Source of the DNA: Nostocales cyanobacterium LEGE 12452
GTDB taxonomy: Bacteria; Cyanobacteriota; Cyanobacteriia; Cyanobacteriales; Nostocaceae
Assembly (NCBI GenBank): GCA_015206945.1
Contig: JADEXV010000001.1
Span: 42,345-106,344, forward strand
Direction of reading: 5' to 3'
Length of the DNA stretch: 64,000 bases
Position numbers and translations under genes: made by a program. The notes beneath the pieces are model-generated. The model saw only the letters and a list, made by a program, of their open reading frames with translations, was not told where the DNA came from and did not search any database. Shown here piece after piece: positions 15,301 to 23,960 of the stretch. Numbering within the stretch: position 1 is the stretch's first letter; the number at the start of each line of letters is the position of its first letter.

Positions 15301-18251
15301 CTATAGACAGAGAGTTTCGCAAGTCTGAAGATGAAGCAAGTGATTTGTGGAATATAGGTAGAACTTATCAAGACTGGGGTAAATACGAAGAAGCGCTCGC
15401 CCACCACCAACAAAGTCTTGAACTCTATGAGCAATTAGGTTTAGAGAAGAATGTAGCTAGTCAGTGGTACAACTTAGCTGGATGCTACCGAGAATGGGGT
15501 AAATATGAACAAGCAGTTGAGTGTCAGCAAAAGTGCTTGGAACAACGTCAACACTTAGAAGACGAACCAGGTGTAGCTAGTGCTCACTTTCAACTAGGCT
15601 GGATTCATCAAAGTTGGGGCAAATATGAACAAGCGATCGCCTACCACCAACAAAGCTATGCTCTCTATGAGCAATTGGGTTTAGAGGAGGTTCTGCCTAA
15701 TTTGTGGATCTTGTTAGCTTATTACTATCGGCAATGGGGTAAATATGAGCAAGCCGTAGAGTGTGGGCAAAGATGCTTAGCACAACGTCAAAAACTAGAA
15801 GAACAAGCAGATATAGCTAGTGCCTACTCTCAACTAGCTCGAATCTATCAAGCATGGGGCAAATATGAACAAGCGATCGCCTACTTCCAACAAAGCCATG
15901 ACCTCTATGAGCAATTGGGTCAAGATAAGAATGTAGCTAATCAGTGGTACAACTTAGCTGGGTGCTATCGGGAATGGGGTAAATATCAACAAGCTGTTGA
16001 GTGTCAGCAAAAGTGCTTGGCACAACGTCACAAATTAGAAGATAAACCAGGTACAGCTAGTGCCTTCTTTCAACTAGGTAGAATTTATCAAGCTTGGGGT
16101 AAATATGAACACGCGATCGCCTACCACCAACAAAGCCTTGATCTGTATGAGCAATTGAGTAAAGAGAAGGATGTAGCTGACCTGTGGTATCGGCTAGCTG
16201 ATTGCTATCGTGATTGGGGTAAATATCAGGAAGCCGTAGAGTGTGAGCAAAAAGATTTGGCAATTCGCCAGCAGTTAGATGATCAAACCAGAATAGCTCT
16301 TGCTCATTATCAGCTAGGACGTATATATCAAAGTTGGGACAAATATGAACAAGCGATCGCCCACTACCAACAAAGTCGTGACCTCTATGAGCAATTAGGT
16401 AAAGAGAAAGATATAGCTAACCAATGGCATCGGCTAGCTGATTGCTATCGTGATTGGGGTAAATATCAGGAAGCCGTAGAGTGCGAACAAAAAGATTTGG
16501 CAATTTGCCAGCAGTTAGATGACCAAACCGGAATAGCTCTTGCTCATTATCAGCTAGGACGTATATATCAAGCATGGAGCAAATATGAAGAAGCGATCGC
16601 CAACTACCAACAAAGCCGTGACCTCTATGAGCAATTAGGCAAAGAGAAAGATATAGCTAACCAGTGGTATCGGCTAGCTGATTGCTATCGTGATTGGGGT
16701 AAATATCAGCAGGCTCTAGAGTGTGAGCAAAAGGATTTGGCAATTTGCCAGCAGGTAGATGACCAAACCAGAATAGCTCTTGCTCATTATCAGCTAGGAC
16801 GCATCTATCAAGCATGGGGTAAATATGAACAAGCACTTAAGTGTCAGCAAAAGTGCTTGGAACAACGTCAACACTTAGAAGACGAACCAGGTATAGCTAG
16901 TGCTTACTTTCAACTAGGCTGGATTCATCAAAGTTGGGGCAAATATGAACAAGCGATCGCCTATCACCAACAAAGCCGTGATCTCTATGAGCAATTGGGT
17001 ATAGAGAATAATGTAGCTAATCAGTGGTACAACTTAGCTGGGTGCTATGGGGAATGGGGAAAATATGAACAAGCACTTGAGTGTCAGCAAAAATGCTTGG
17101 CAAAACGTCAACGCTTAGAAGACCAACCAGGTATAGCTAGTGCCTACTTTCAACTAGGGCAAATTTATCAAGCATGGGGTAAATACGAACAAGTGATCGC
17201 CCATTATCAACAAAGCCATGAACTCTATGAGCAATTGGGTAAAGAAAAGGATGTGGCTAACTTGTGGAGCTTGCTAGCTGCTTGTAATGGTAATTGGGGC
17301 AAATATAAACAAGCATTAGAGTGTCAGCAGCATTGTTTGACAATACGCCAGTCATTAAATGACACATCATTGATAGCTGTAACTTACCGTCAATTAGGTC
17401 AAATCTATCAAGCTTGGGGTAAATATGAACAAGCGATCGCCTACTTCCAACAAAGCCGTGATCTCTATGAGGAATTGGCTTTAGAGAAGAATGTAGCTAA
17501 TCAACTATCTGCGATCGCTAGTTGCTACCGCAATTTAAAGGATTACACGAAGGCGATTGAATATTACCAGCAAAGTCGAAATCTTCATCAGCACTTAAGC
17601 CATGATGAGAGTGAAGCTAGACGTTATATGCAACTTGGTAACAGTCAACGCTTGTTAGCAAAAAATACCTCAGATCGAGCAGTAGCTTTTGAGTTCTTGG
17701 CGCAAGCTGAACAAAATATCCGTCAAGCTATCCAAATAAATACCACAGGAGATTATAAAAAAAATCTTGCTTACGACTACATTATCTTTAGCTTAATCTG
17801 GTCGGAACGCCTACGCCTATCATCTATTGACGACTCGTTACCGCAAGAACAAATTGCCCAATTTGAAGAATATTATAATACTGGCTTGACATATCTTGCC
17901 GAACTGGGACAGACAGTAAATCGAGCAGAACAAGCTCTTGATATTGCCCGTGCTTATCTGGAAGTCAACGTCTTAAAAAATCTTGCTCGATCAGAAGAAT
18001 TAGCCCAAGAATCCCTCCAAGTTTTCCAAGAGTACAATCGCCGAGAACTAGAAGCTTCATCTCGTAAACTCTTGGGCGAAATATACCTGAACCGCTCCCA
18101 GCATTATCAATCAGATACTAAAGTAACTGCTACCCAGTTTTTAACAGAAAGTCTGCAAATCTACAGAGAGCTTGATTTAAGCGAAAAAGCTGCCGAGGTA
18201 GAGCAGCTAATGCATTCAAATCTGGATAATACTGGAATACTTAGCGATTAG
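12312..18251 (+). CDS. Giant NACHT-TPR STAND NTPase
   Basis: A 1979-residue protein. Residues 1-230 resemble the inactive STAND-like domain often found N-terminal to NACHT in bacteria (LNLGRDSLFGRELVIIFWL, then APDFWDWRG), lacking a P-loop. The NACHT ATPase follows: Walker A GAPGAGKTT (289-297), Walker B MLLDGLDEV with Asp395, then NKFVITSRIAGYRD. A helical region ends in the NACHT-typical FMHLTFEEYFAARYIA (about 630-660). Two degenerate TPRs precede nineteen 40-residue TPR units at residues 1012-1771, and a helical tail closes the protein. STAND NTPases are switch proteins related to NLR immune sensors, and some bacterial NACHT proteins give phage defence. No nuclease, TIR or protease effector is visible, so the output is unknown. 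The repeat array is the presumed ligand-binding part. Confidence 0.85.
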   Translation: MPSNEDNTYSLSANDATELNKLVSFLELSSGTTTIFAIAPESGPQHPVVEEIKLLLSDNDRTFNKPQNFFYSDNSLYNFLYSLDETGLHNSQTKRKLIMAFGIDQLPKSRLKQEMKQLNLGRDSLFGRELVIIFWLNKEEFLEEFRNRAPDFWDWRGKLVKFEARPPVNPLFYPYLEWLIAENSYLKISGVMQVQRQVDIFLDQIYVSLQAVRRQQVTETSKLDQEMTTFRQAEHRLSMSISSPYDLDEPSYYEPVLISSISATSTKTVTQRIDLSHAVRENQYCVILGAPGAGKTTLLRYLALHFATAKRDGNETVIGGEPQEEVGKPLLPIFFRIADYAERLQQEPELSLLDYLHQFYRQWEAYFQDEVEAGTEMAALLLEKMRQGQCLMLLDGLDEVFEQESRKLIVERIDQFVNAFSTNKFVITSRIAGYRDVKLSSRFAEFTIEDMGGEQVEKFLERWCLAIERAQQPEASEAQWQRAGDDQARKILEAIKDNEGVKRLTANPLLLTILALIHRNGERLPNRRVKLYELAVQTLTEDWQLGKKLPDAPKVLLNQNEVVAFLAPLAYWMHEEKPSGLVTEAEVEQQLAAKLAELNDSDLESDSVRQAVQEFLRKVRETTGLFVERAPGVYGFMHLTFEEYFAARYIADNEVIDILAIIRKHLHEPRWNEPILLALGYYGIYSPKQVNKLVEQLFSNLEAYEPVIQGGKLKIKNASSQDAIIIWSDLQEESTTNCNQSELRLKDLLFAGEVLTQVEVNSSRRKKLIQKLVITYLGLDTDFDDETTKKLLRLLRQIELFNQKGEVLARLKEFVNDSILTEEIRVKAQTAILYVACGESGAGLVSCAINIVNQLEPTIFCSLRKLVKELGEEMTPALENSLENYGGDQDSQRALNLLTAISYIRTDKYTKAVELLEEINVRQNVSHSAYIAWSIATCYQEQEKFDKAIDYYQECFEKLVLYIHPSAFLLFWRNRGICNRLHTKYKQSLECFQQALTIDREFRKSEDEASDLWNIGRTYQDWGKYEEALAHHQQSLELYEQLGLEKNVASQWYNLAGCYREWGKYEQAVECQQKCLEQRQHLEDEPGVASAHFQLGWIHQSWGKYEQAIAYHQQSYALYEQLGLEEVLPNLWILLAYYYRQWGKYEQAVECGQRCLAQRQKLEEQADIASAYSQLARIYQAWGKYEQAIAYFQQSHDLYEQLGQDKNVANQWYNLAGCYREWGKYQQAVECQQKCLAQRHKLEDKPGTASAFFQLGRIYQAWGKYEHAIAYHQQSLDLYEQLSKEKDVADLWYRLADCYRDWGKYQEAVECEQKDLAIRQQLDDQTRIALAHYQLGRIYQSWDKYEQAIAHYQQSRDLYEQLGKEKDIANQWHRLADCYRDWGKYQEAVECEQKDLAICQQLDDQTGIALAHYQLGRIYQAWSKYEEAIANYQQSRDLYEQLGKEKDIANQWYRLADCYRDWGKYQQALECEQKDLAICQQVDDQTRIALAHYQLGRIYQAWGKYEQALKCQQKCLEQRQHLEDEPGIASAYFQLGWIHQSWGKYEQAIAYHQQSRDLYEQLGIENNVANQWYNLAGCYGEWGKYEQALECQQKCLAKRQRLEDQPGIASAYFQLGQIYQAWGKYEQVIAHYQQSHELYEQLGKEKDVANLWSLLAACNGNWGKYKQALECQQHCLTIRQSLNDTSLIAVTYRQLGQIYQAWGKYEQAIAYFQQSRDLYEELALEKNVANQLSAIASCYRNLKDYTKAIEYYQQSRNLHQHLSHDESEARRYMQLGNSQRLLAKNTSDRAVAFEFLAQAEQNIRQAIQINTTGDYKKNLAYDYIIFSLIWSERLRLSSIDDSLPQEQIAQFEEYYNTGLTYLAELGQTVNRAEQALDIARAYLEVNVLKNLARSEELAQESLQVFQEYNRRELEASSRKLLGEIYLNRSQHYQSDTKVTATQFLTESLQIYRELDLSEKAAEVEQLMHSNLDNTGILSD
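15345..17624 (+). repeat. Nineteen tandem 120-bp TPR-coding units
   Basis: Units of exactly 40 codons alternate between type A (WGKYEQAIAYHQQSRDLYEQLG) and type B (WGKYQEAVECQQKCLAQRQ), giving a 240-bp super-repeat. Type A units carry a HIP1 octamer at a fixed place (about 15633, 15873, 16113, 16353, 16593, 16953, 17433). Unit 13 (about 16785-16904) begins as A and ends as B, breaking the alternation. Confidence 0.9.
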
Positions 18252-18497
18252 AATTCACCCTACATAAACAAGCCTGCGTACTATATGAAAAGTCTACAAA
18301 GGCAGATTTCACTTGTGAGCCAAAAAGCGCTGTCTAACGACAAATCACTGCGCGTCTACGCACTCCATTGCACAAATTCGCTCATTTTTGCGTTGAAACA
18401 GCCGAATATTATTAGTACATATTTTTACTAGATTCTTTTTTTACTCTGCACACTGTATAAATGCTAGAATCCTCAAGTAGACAGTTAGGATACTTAG

Positions 18498-19934
18498 ATG
18501 CCAGTTGTAGCTAACTCAATCAAGTTTGGTACAGACGGCTGGCGGGGCGTTATTGGTGACGAGTTCACCTTTGAACGCCTAGCCCTGGTCGCGCCAGTTG
18601 CCGCAAAAGTATTATATGATACGTATTTTTCTACAGTGGGTAGCCAGACAATAATTGTCGGTTACGATCGCCGATTCATGGCTGAAGACTTTGCTCGTGC
18701 TGTCGCCGATACTGTCACCGCTGTCGGCTTTGATGTACTCCTGAGCGAAACTTATGCCCCAACCCCAGCTTATAGTTGGGCAGCAAAAGAACTCAATGCT
18801 TTAGGGGCACTGGTAATTACAGCCAGCCATAATCCTGGCTCATATTTGGGTTTAAAAGTCAAGGGTTATTTTGGTGGGTCAGTGCCGCCAGAAGTCACAA
18901 AAGAGATAGAAGATCAGTTATCAGTTGGAGTACCACTAGCAGCTACCCCAGGCAAGCAAGAGATATTCGATCCCTGGCCCAGTTATACCCAAGCGCTAGA
19001 AGGTAAAGTTGATATTGCCAAACTTCGAGAAGCGATCGCATCTGGTAAATTAACGTTATTTGCCGATGTCATGCATGGTGCTGCGGCTGGTGGATTGGCG
19101 AGACTACTAGGCAATCAAGTCAAAGAAATCAACAGCGATCGCGATCCCCTCTTTGGTGGCGGCGCGCCGGAACCCTTACCTAAATACCTTTCAAAGTTAT
19201 TTGAAGTCATTAAGACTCACCGAGAAACTGATAAATCAGGTTTAACGGTGGGCTTGGTATTTGATGGAGACTGCGATCGCATTGCAGCAGTGGATGGAGA
19301 AGCTAACTTCCTAAGTTCCCAAGTATTAATCCCGATATTAATCGACCATTTAACCCTGCGGCGCGACTTTAAGGGTGAAATAGTTAAAACTGTTAGTGGT
19401 TCCGACTTGATGCCCCTTGTGGCAGCACTACATAACCTGTCAGTCTTTGAGACAGCGGTTGGTTATAAATATATCGCTGACAGAATGTTAGTAGCAAAAG
19501 TGTTACTGGGTGGTGAGGAGTCGGGGGGAATTGGCTATGGCAGCCATATTCCCGAACGTGATGCCCTATTGTCAGCATTGTACGTCCTAGAGGCGATTGT
19601 CGAATCTGGTTTGGATTTAGGTGAATATTATCGCCACTTGCAGAAACAAACAGGGTTTACCTCAGCATACGATCGCATTGATTTACCCTTAGCAAGTATG
19701 GAAGTGCGATCGCGTCTTTTGCAACAATTGCAAACCCAACCCTTAACGGAAATCGCAGGGAAAGCAGTAATTGATTGCCAAACAATTGACGGCTACAAGT
19801 ATCGTTTAGCGGATAAAAGCTGGTTAATGATTCGCTTTAGCGGGACTGAACCAGTTTTACGGCTATATTGCGAAGCCTCAACAATTGAGCAAGTGCATCA
19901 AACTCTTGCTTGGGCGAAACAGTGGGCGGAGTAA
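18498..19934 (+). CDS. Phosphoglucomutase/phosphomannomutase family protein
   Basis: A 478-residue alpha-D-phosphohexomutase, which interconverts hexose 1- and 6-phosphates through a phosphoserine intermediate. The four signature loops are present: catalytic VITASHNPGSY with Ser110, metal-binding FDGDCDRIA, sugar-binding GGEESGG near residue 337, and phosphate-binding RFSGTEPVLRLY near 450. N-terminal IKFGTDGWRGVIGDEF also fits. The exact substrate (glucose, mannose or glucosamine phosphate) cannot be fixed from sequence; the enzyme could serve glycogen, sugar-nucleotide or envelope synthesis. ATG 18498 opens the conserved N-terminus. A short tandem repeat separates it from rdgB. Confidence 0.93.
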   Translation: MPVVANSIKFGTDGWRGVIGDEFTFERLALVAPVAAKVLYDTYFSTVGSQTIIVGYDRRFMAEDFARAVADTVTAVGFDVLLSETYAPTPAYSWAAKELNALGALVITASHNPGSYLGLKVKGYFGGSVPPEVTKEIEDQLSVGVPLAATPGKQEIFDPWPSYTQALEGKVDIAKLREAIASGKLTLFADVMHGAAAGGLARLLGNQVKEINSDRDPLFGGGAPEPLPKYLSKLFEVIKTHRETDKSGLTVGLVFDGDCDRIAAVDGEANFLSSQVLIPILIDHLTLRRDFKGEIVKTVSGSDLMPLVAALHNLSVFETAVGYKYIADRMLVAKVLLGGEESGGIGYGSHIPERDALLSALYVLEAIVESGLDLGEYYRHLQKQTGFTSAYDRIDLPLASMEVRSRLLQQLQTQPLTEIAGKAVIDCQTIDGYKYRLADKSWLMIRFSGTEPVLRLYCEASTIEQVHQTLAWAKQWAE

Positions 19935-19942
19935 AATTCATT

Positions 19943-20026
19943 ATTAGTCATTTGTCATTTGTCCTTTGTCTTTGGTAAATGACCGATGACTAATTACCAA
20001 TGACCAATGACTAATGACCAATGACT
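19943..20026. repeat. Short tandem repeats running into rdgB start
   Basis: Heptamers of TCATTTG type, then CCAATGA/CTAATGA type, in partly inverted order. They can fold into a loose hairpin. The final unit CCAATGACTAA contains the ATG start codon of rdgB. Confidence 0.8.
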
Positions 20027-20599
20027 AAATTACTTGTAGTAGCCACAGGAAATCCAGGTAAGTTGCGGGAAATGCAAGCTTACCTGGAAAATTCTGGTTG
20101 GGAATTAACCCTCAAACCTGAAGAGTTGGAAATTGAAGAAACGGGCGAAACTTTTGCCGCCAACGCTTGTCTAAAAGCGTCACAAATTGCTAAAGCTACG
20201 GGAAACTGGGCAATTGCTGATGATTCGGGCTTGCAAGTAGATGCCCTAAATGGCGCACCAGGTGTTTATTCTGCACGTTACGCCAAAACGGACTCAGAAC
20301 GGATTGCTAGGCTATTGAAAGAATTAGACAACGAGGTAAATCGACAAGCGCAGTTTGTTTGTGCAGTAGCGATCGCTCGTCCTGATGGTGCGATCGTATT
20401 AGAATCTGAAGGTGTTTGTCGCGGCGAAATTCTCCACGCACCTCGTGGTGATAGTGGTTTCGGCTACGATCCAATTTTTTATGTGCAAGAGTTGCAATTG
20501 ACCTTTGCTGAAATGACACGGGAGTTAAAGAGGTCAATTAGCCATCGAGGCAAGGCTTTTACAGCTTTACTTCCGCAATTAGAGAGAGTGAAGAATTAA
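20021..20599 (+). CDS. rdgB: Non-canonical purine NTP pyrophosphatase (RdgB/HAM1)
   Basis: This enzyme hydrolyses dITP, ITP and XTP to monophosphates, keeping deaminated purines out of DNA and RNA. The 192 residues show the family signature: LVVATGNPGKLREMQAYL at the N-terminus, ETGETFAANACLKA (about 41-54), AIADDSGLQVDALNGAPGVYSARYA (catalytic Asp pair near 67-68, split here for length), and GDSGFGYDPIFY near 145, with SHRGKA at the end. The start codon lies inside a heptamer repeat and there is no Shine-Dalgarno sequence, so initiation may depend on the repeat or be leaderless. Confidence 0.94.
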   Translation: MTKLLVVATGNPGKLREMQAYLENSGWELTLKPEELEIEETGETFAANACLKASQIAKATGNWAIADDSGLQVDALNGAPGVYSARYAKTDSERIARLLKELDNEVNRQAQFVCAVAIARPDGAIVLESEGVCRGEILHAPRGDSGFGYDPIFYVQELQLTFAEMTRELKRSISHRGKAFTALLPQLERVKN

Positions 20600-20600
20600 G

Positions 20601-20625
20601 AGAGACGCGATTAATCGCGTCTGTA
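20601..20625. repeat. Palindromic dispersed repeat, copy 2
   Basis: AGAGACGCGATTAATCGCGT then CTGTA, just after the rdgB stop codon. It belongs to the same family as 971-998. The 20640-20710 gap that follows has further 14-bp repeats (AACTCATAACTTTT, twice). Confidence 0.8.
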
Positions 20626-20715
20626 CAAGAGTTAGGAGTTATGAATTCTGCTAAATCTTTATTCATTAGTCCAGACTCACAACTCATAACTTTTAACTCT
20701 TAACTCATAACTTTT

Positions 20716-21416
<701 letters not shown>

Positions 21417-22025
21417 CTAATGTTTCTGATGTTCAAACAAGGGACGGACAACGAAATATCCAGCACTAAAGGCAGTCAGCATGATTAACAAGATAGTAAT
21501 AATTAACCACCAGCCATTGAGTCCCTTGACATCTGGCTCAGTAGTGGAATGATAACTGACTTGTTGCTCTTCTATAAAAACTGGTTCTGATATCGGAAAA
21601 TTCATTTCCATTACAGGTGCAGAAAAGTCTTGGCGGCGGCTTTTTTTAGCTGGTTGTTTGGACACAACAGATGGACGCGAACGAGAAACCTGCTGAGGTG
21701 AACGCGCTTGTGTTACTGGCTGTTTGGCGGCACTTTTAACGTTGCCAGAAGCTTGGTTAGCTTGGGGATAATTAGCTGTAGCATGGGAATCCACAAAATT
21801 TTGCAAACGAGAAAAAGACTCAACGACTTTGGTAATTTCTTGGCGTAATAGTTGATTTTCTTGTATCAGTTGCTGATTTTGGGTGGTGAGTGCATTTAGC
21901 CTCGCCTGTGCTGCTTGCAACTCTGTTGACAATTCCCTGTATACAGATAGTGGTACAGAGGGAGGGTAGGCTTGAGTACTCGGTGTTGGCGAATTTCTGT
22001 GAACAGAACCTATGGTTGTTCGCAT
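21417..22025 (-). CDS. Coiled-coil protein with C-terminal membrane anchor
   Basis: About 202 residues from ATG 22025 (a TTG eight codons earlier is also open). Residues about 30-80 form a heptad-rich coiled coil (ELQAAQARLNALTTQNQQLI). A Ser/Pro/Gln-rich linker with basic patches follows (SRSRPSVVSKQPAKKSRRQ). Near the C-terminus is one membrane helix (WWLIITILLIMLTAFSAGYF) and a short cytoplasmic or lumenal tail. This is a tail-anchored layout. I do not recognise the family. No operon partner is evident: glnB lies 362 bp away and thiD starts about 190 bp the other side. Confidence 0.65.
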   Translation of the reverse strand: MRTTIGSVHRNSPTPSTQAYPPSVPLSVYRELSTELQAAQARLNALTTQNQQLIQENQLLRQEITKVVESFSRLQNFVDSHATANYPQANQASGNVKSAAKQPVTQARSPQQVSRSRPSVVSKQPAKKSRRQDFSAPVMEMNFPISEPVFIEEQQVSYHSTTEPDVKGLNGWWLIITILLIMLTAFSAGYFVVRPLFEHQKH

Positions 22026-22217
22026 CGGGGGCTTGGTATTAAAAATCAAAGTAATTAGATCGTACAGAGATGCTAACAGAGATAGTCACCCCTGAAACTA
22101 TGCCCAAGAATAATAGAAAAATACCGAAAGGGCAAAGATTTTTTATTTGGGCATTGGAGATGAGGTACTGAGAAAACTTTTCTCTAGTCCCCATCCCCAC
22201 TGCCCAGTTTCCAATCT

Positions 22218-22238
22218 CTAATCCCTAGTCCCTAGTCC
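22218..22238. repeat. CCCTAGT heptamer repeat forming thiD 3' end
   Basis: The plus strand reads ATCCCTAGTCCCTAGTCCC just inside the thiD stop. Read on the gene strand it encodes Gly-Leu-Gly-Thr-Arg-Asp-stop. Related units continue outside the gene (22185-22217). Confidence 0.75.
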
Positions 22239-23051
22239 CAACAATGGGAAGAAGTGTCCCACAGGACCTTGTCCTTCGCCAATATCTAGGGCATGAGTGA
22301 GTGCGGTAGTCACATATTCCTTTGCCTGTTGCACTGCCTGCCACAAATCTTTTCCTTTAGCTAGATTAGCAGCGATCGCAGCCGATAGTGTACAACCAGT
22401 ACCGTGAGTATTTTTTGTCTCTACTTGCTGGCAAGTCAAAACTTCCAACCTGTCCCCATCAAACCAGATATCAACACCACGCAAATCCGCCTGCATACCT
22501 CCGCCTTTGACTAAAACAACCTTCGTCTTTAAAGTCTTGTAAATAATTTCAGCAGCAGCTTGCATATCCTCTAAAGAATTAATTTGTAAACCGCTCAAAA
22601 TCTGGGCTTCATAGCGATTGGGCGTGATCATAACCGCTTTGGGAATCAAGGCATGGCATAAAGTCTTTACAGCATCATCATCAATCAATTGTGCTCCCGT
22701 ACGTGACACCATTACTGGATCGACTACTAAATTATTGATTTGTAAAGCTTCCACTTGCTGGGCAACAGCAAAAATAATTTCCTGATTGAGCAACATTCCA
22801 GTTTTGGCAGCTTGTACGCCAATATCCTCCACTACTGCCTGAATTTGCGCCACAACAGCCTCTGTTGGTATAGCATCGACTCTCTTCACTCCTAGAGTGT
22901 TTTGTGCCGTGACGCAGGTTATAGCACTAGTACCGTGGACACAGTGAAAAGCAAAGGTACGTAAATCAGCTTGAATTCCGGCACCGCCACCGCTATCTGA
23001 ACCAGCAATGGTTAAAGCAACAGGTATTCTGGAGTTTATTTCAGTGTTCAT
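22218..23051 (-). CDS. thiD: HMP/HMP-phosphate kinase
   Basis: ThiD phosphorylates hydroxymethylpyrimidine twice to give HMP-PP for thiamine synthesis. The N-terminal PVALTIAGSDSGGGAGIQAD is the family hallmark. VMVSRTGAQL in the middle and the ATP/anion site NTHGTGCTLSAAIAANLAKG near residue 225 are intact. It is 277 residues, slightly long because the end (LLGLGTRD) is encoded by a CCCTAGT heptamer repeat that also supplies the stop codon. No THI-box riboswitch is recognisable upstream. Confidence 0.95.
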   Translation of the reverse strand: MNTEINSRIPVALTIAGSDSGGGAGIQADLRTFAFHCVHGTSAITCVTAQNTLGVKRVDAIPTEAVVAQIQAVVEDIGVQAAKTGMLLNQEIIFAVAQQVEALQINNLVVDPVMVSRTGAQLIDDDAVKTLCHALIPKAVMITPNRYEAQILSGLQINSLEDMQAAAEIIYKTLKTKVVLVKGGGMQADLRGVDIWFDGDRLEVLTCQQVETKNTHGTGCTLSAAIAANLAKGKDLWQAVQQAKEYVTTALTHALDIGEGQGPVGHFFPLLGLGTRD

Positions 23052-23512
23052 ATTATGAAGATTAAGTAAGTTGGTGTCATCAAACCAAACTATCTCAAAG
23101 ATTGATGAACTAGACTAAAATCCTCTTTCTTCCTGCGCGATCGCAACCACAGCCTGACTTGGGAGTTCTGAATTATTTAGAGAAACTTCATCAAATCCTT
23201 GTACAAAGCGCTTTTTATTCTCATATCACTCTGGAAATTAATAGAATTCCACCAGACATACCCAGAGTTTTCTGGGTTTTGTTGTAAAAAAACTTACCAT
23301 ATTCCGGGCTTTTACTGATATCAAGTGCTATTTGTAAAGGTTAGTTTTAACTAAGTTCACAACGCTCAGTTACACCGCTTAAAACAGGTTCAACTAAGTT
23401 GTTACATTAGTCCCCTTAAGTTAAAGGGTCAACCTAACTAAAGTTTCAACCAATTTAACTTTGATCGCTTTAACTTTAAGTCCCCAGTTATCAGCTAAGG
23501 GTGAATTTTACC
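23052..23512. other. Intergenic region with TTAACT-type repeats
   Basis: From about 23340 to 23475 variants of AACTAAGTT or TTAACTT occur six or more times in both orientations (for example GTTTTAACTAAGTT, GGTTCAACTAAGTTG, CCTTAAGTTAAAGG). They may be decayed repeats or clustered binding sites. No gene is visible before the debris at 23513. Confidence 0.4.
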
Positions 23513-23774
23513 ATGCAGATTTGGCAACCTTCTGACCTAAAACAACGCATAAAGTTCAGAGGAATTACTATGCCAAACACGATCGTTTTATTAAAAAAGC
23601 AGATGCTAAAGCTGATTTACAAAGAGCAGCGATGTATACGATGTGCTACAGCTACATGGCTGCTAAAAATGAAGCCTGGAGTAGAAGCATCTACACGCTA
23701 ATCGTCCAATTAATCTCAACAAAACTCTGACGATTGACGGTATCGATATTCCTGATTTAACCATCAACGGTTGA
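23513..23774 (+). pseudogene. Frameshifted small gene remnant
   Basis: Protein-like sequence is spread over three frames. MQIWQPSDLKQ starts at ATG 23513; the next frame carries FIKKADAKADLQRAAMYTMC and SYMAAKNEAWSRSIY; a third carries LTIDGIDIPDLTING ending at TGA 23774. Two frameshifts would join them into one frame of about 85 residues. A further scrap STIDVILSRNRITVTVFN lies at about 23808-23870. I cannot name the ancestral family. An alternative is chance ORFs in DNA that never coded. Confidence 0.3.
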
Positions 23775-23960
23775 CAGGAGAAAAGTTTTCATGTTTACAA
23801 CAGCGTTTCTACAATCGACGTGATTTTAAGTCGCAATCGGATAACTGTGACTGTTTTTAACAGTGCAGATAGATGACTCATTCAAATAACTACTTAGCAA
23901 CTGAAGAAAGTTGCTGAGATTGTACTACCAATTTCCCTTACACATATTCGGAGTAAACAG

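Noticed and set aside
15345..17624. Assembly artefact as explanation of the TPR array
   Set aside because: Units differ at many positions, the frame stays open and the 40-codon length is exact, so a real coding array is favoured, though long-read confirmation of copy number would help.
22982..23100. TPP riboswitch upstream of thiD
   Set aside because: No THI-box sequences (CTGAGA and ACCTGATC-like cores) are visible before the start codon.
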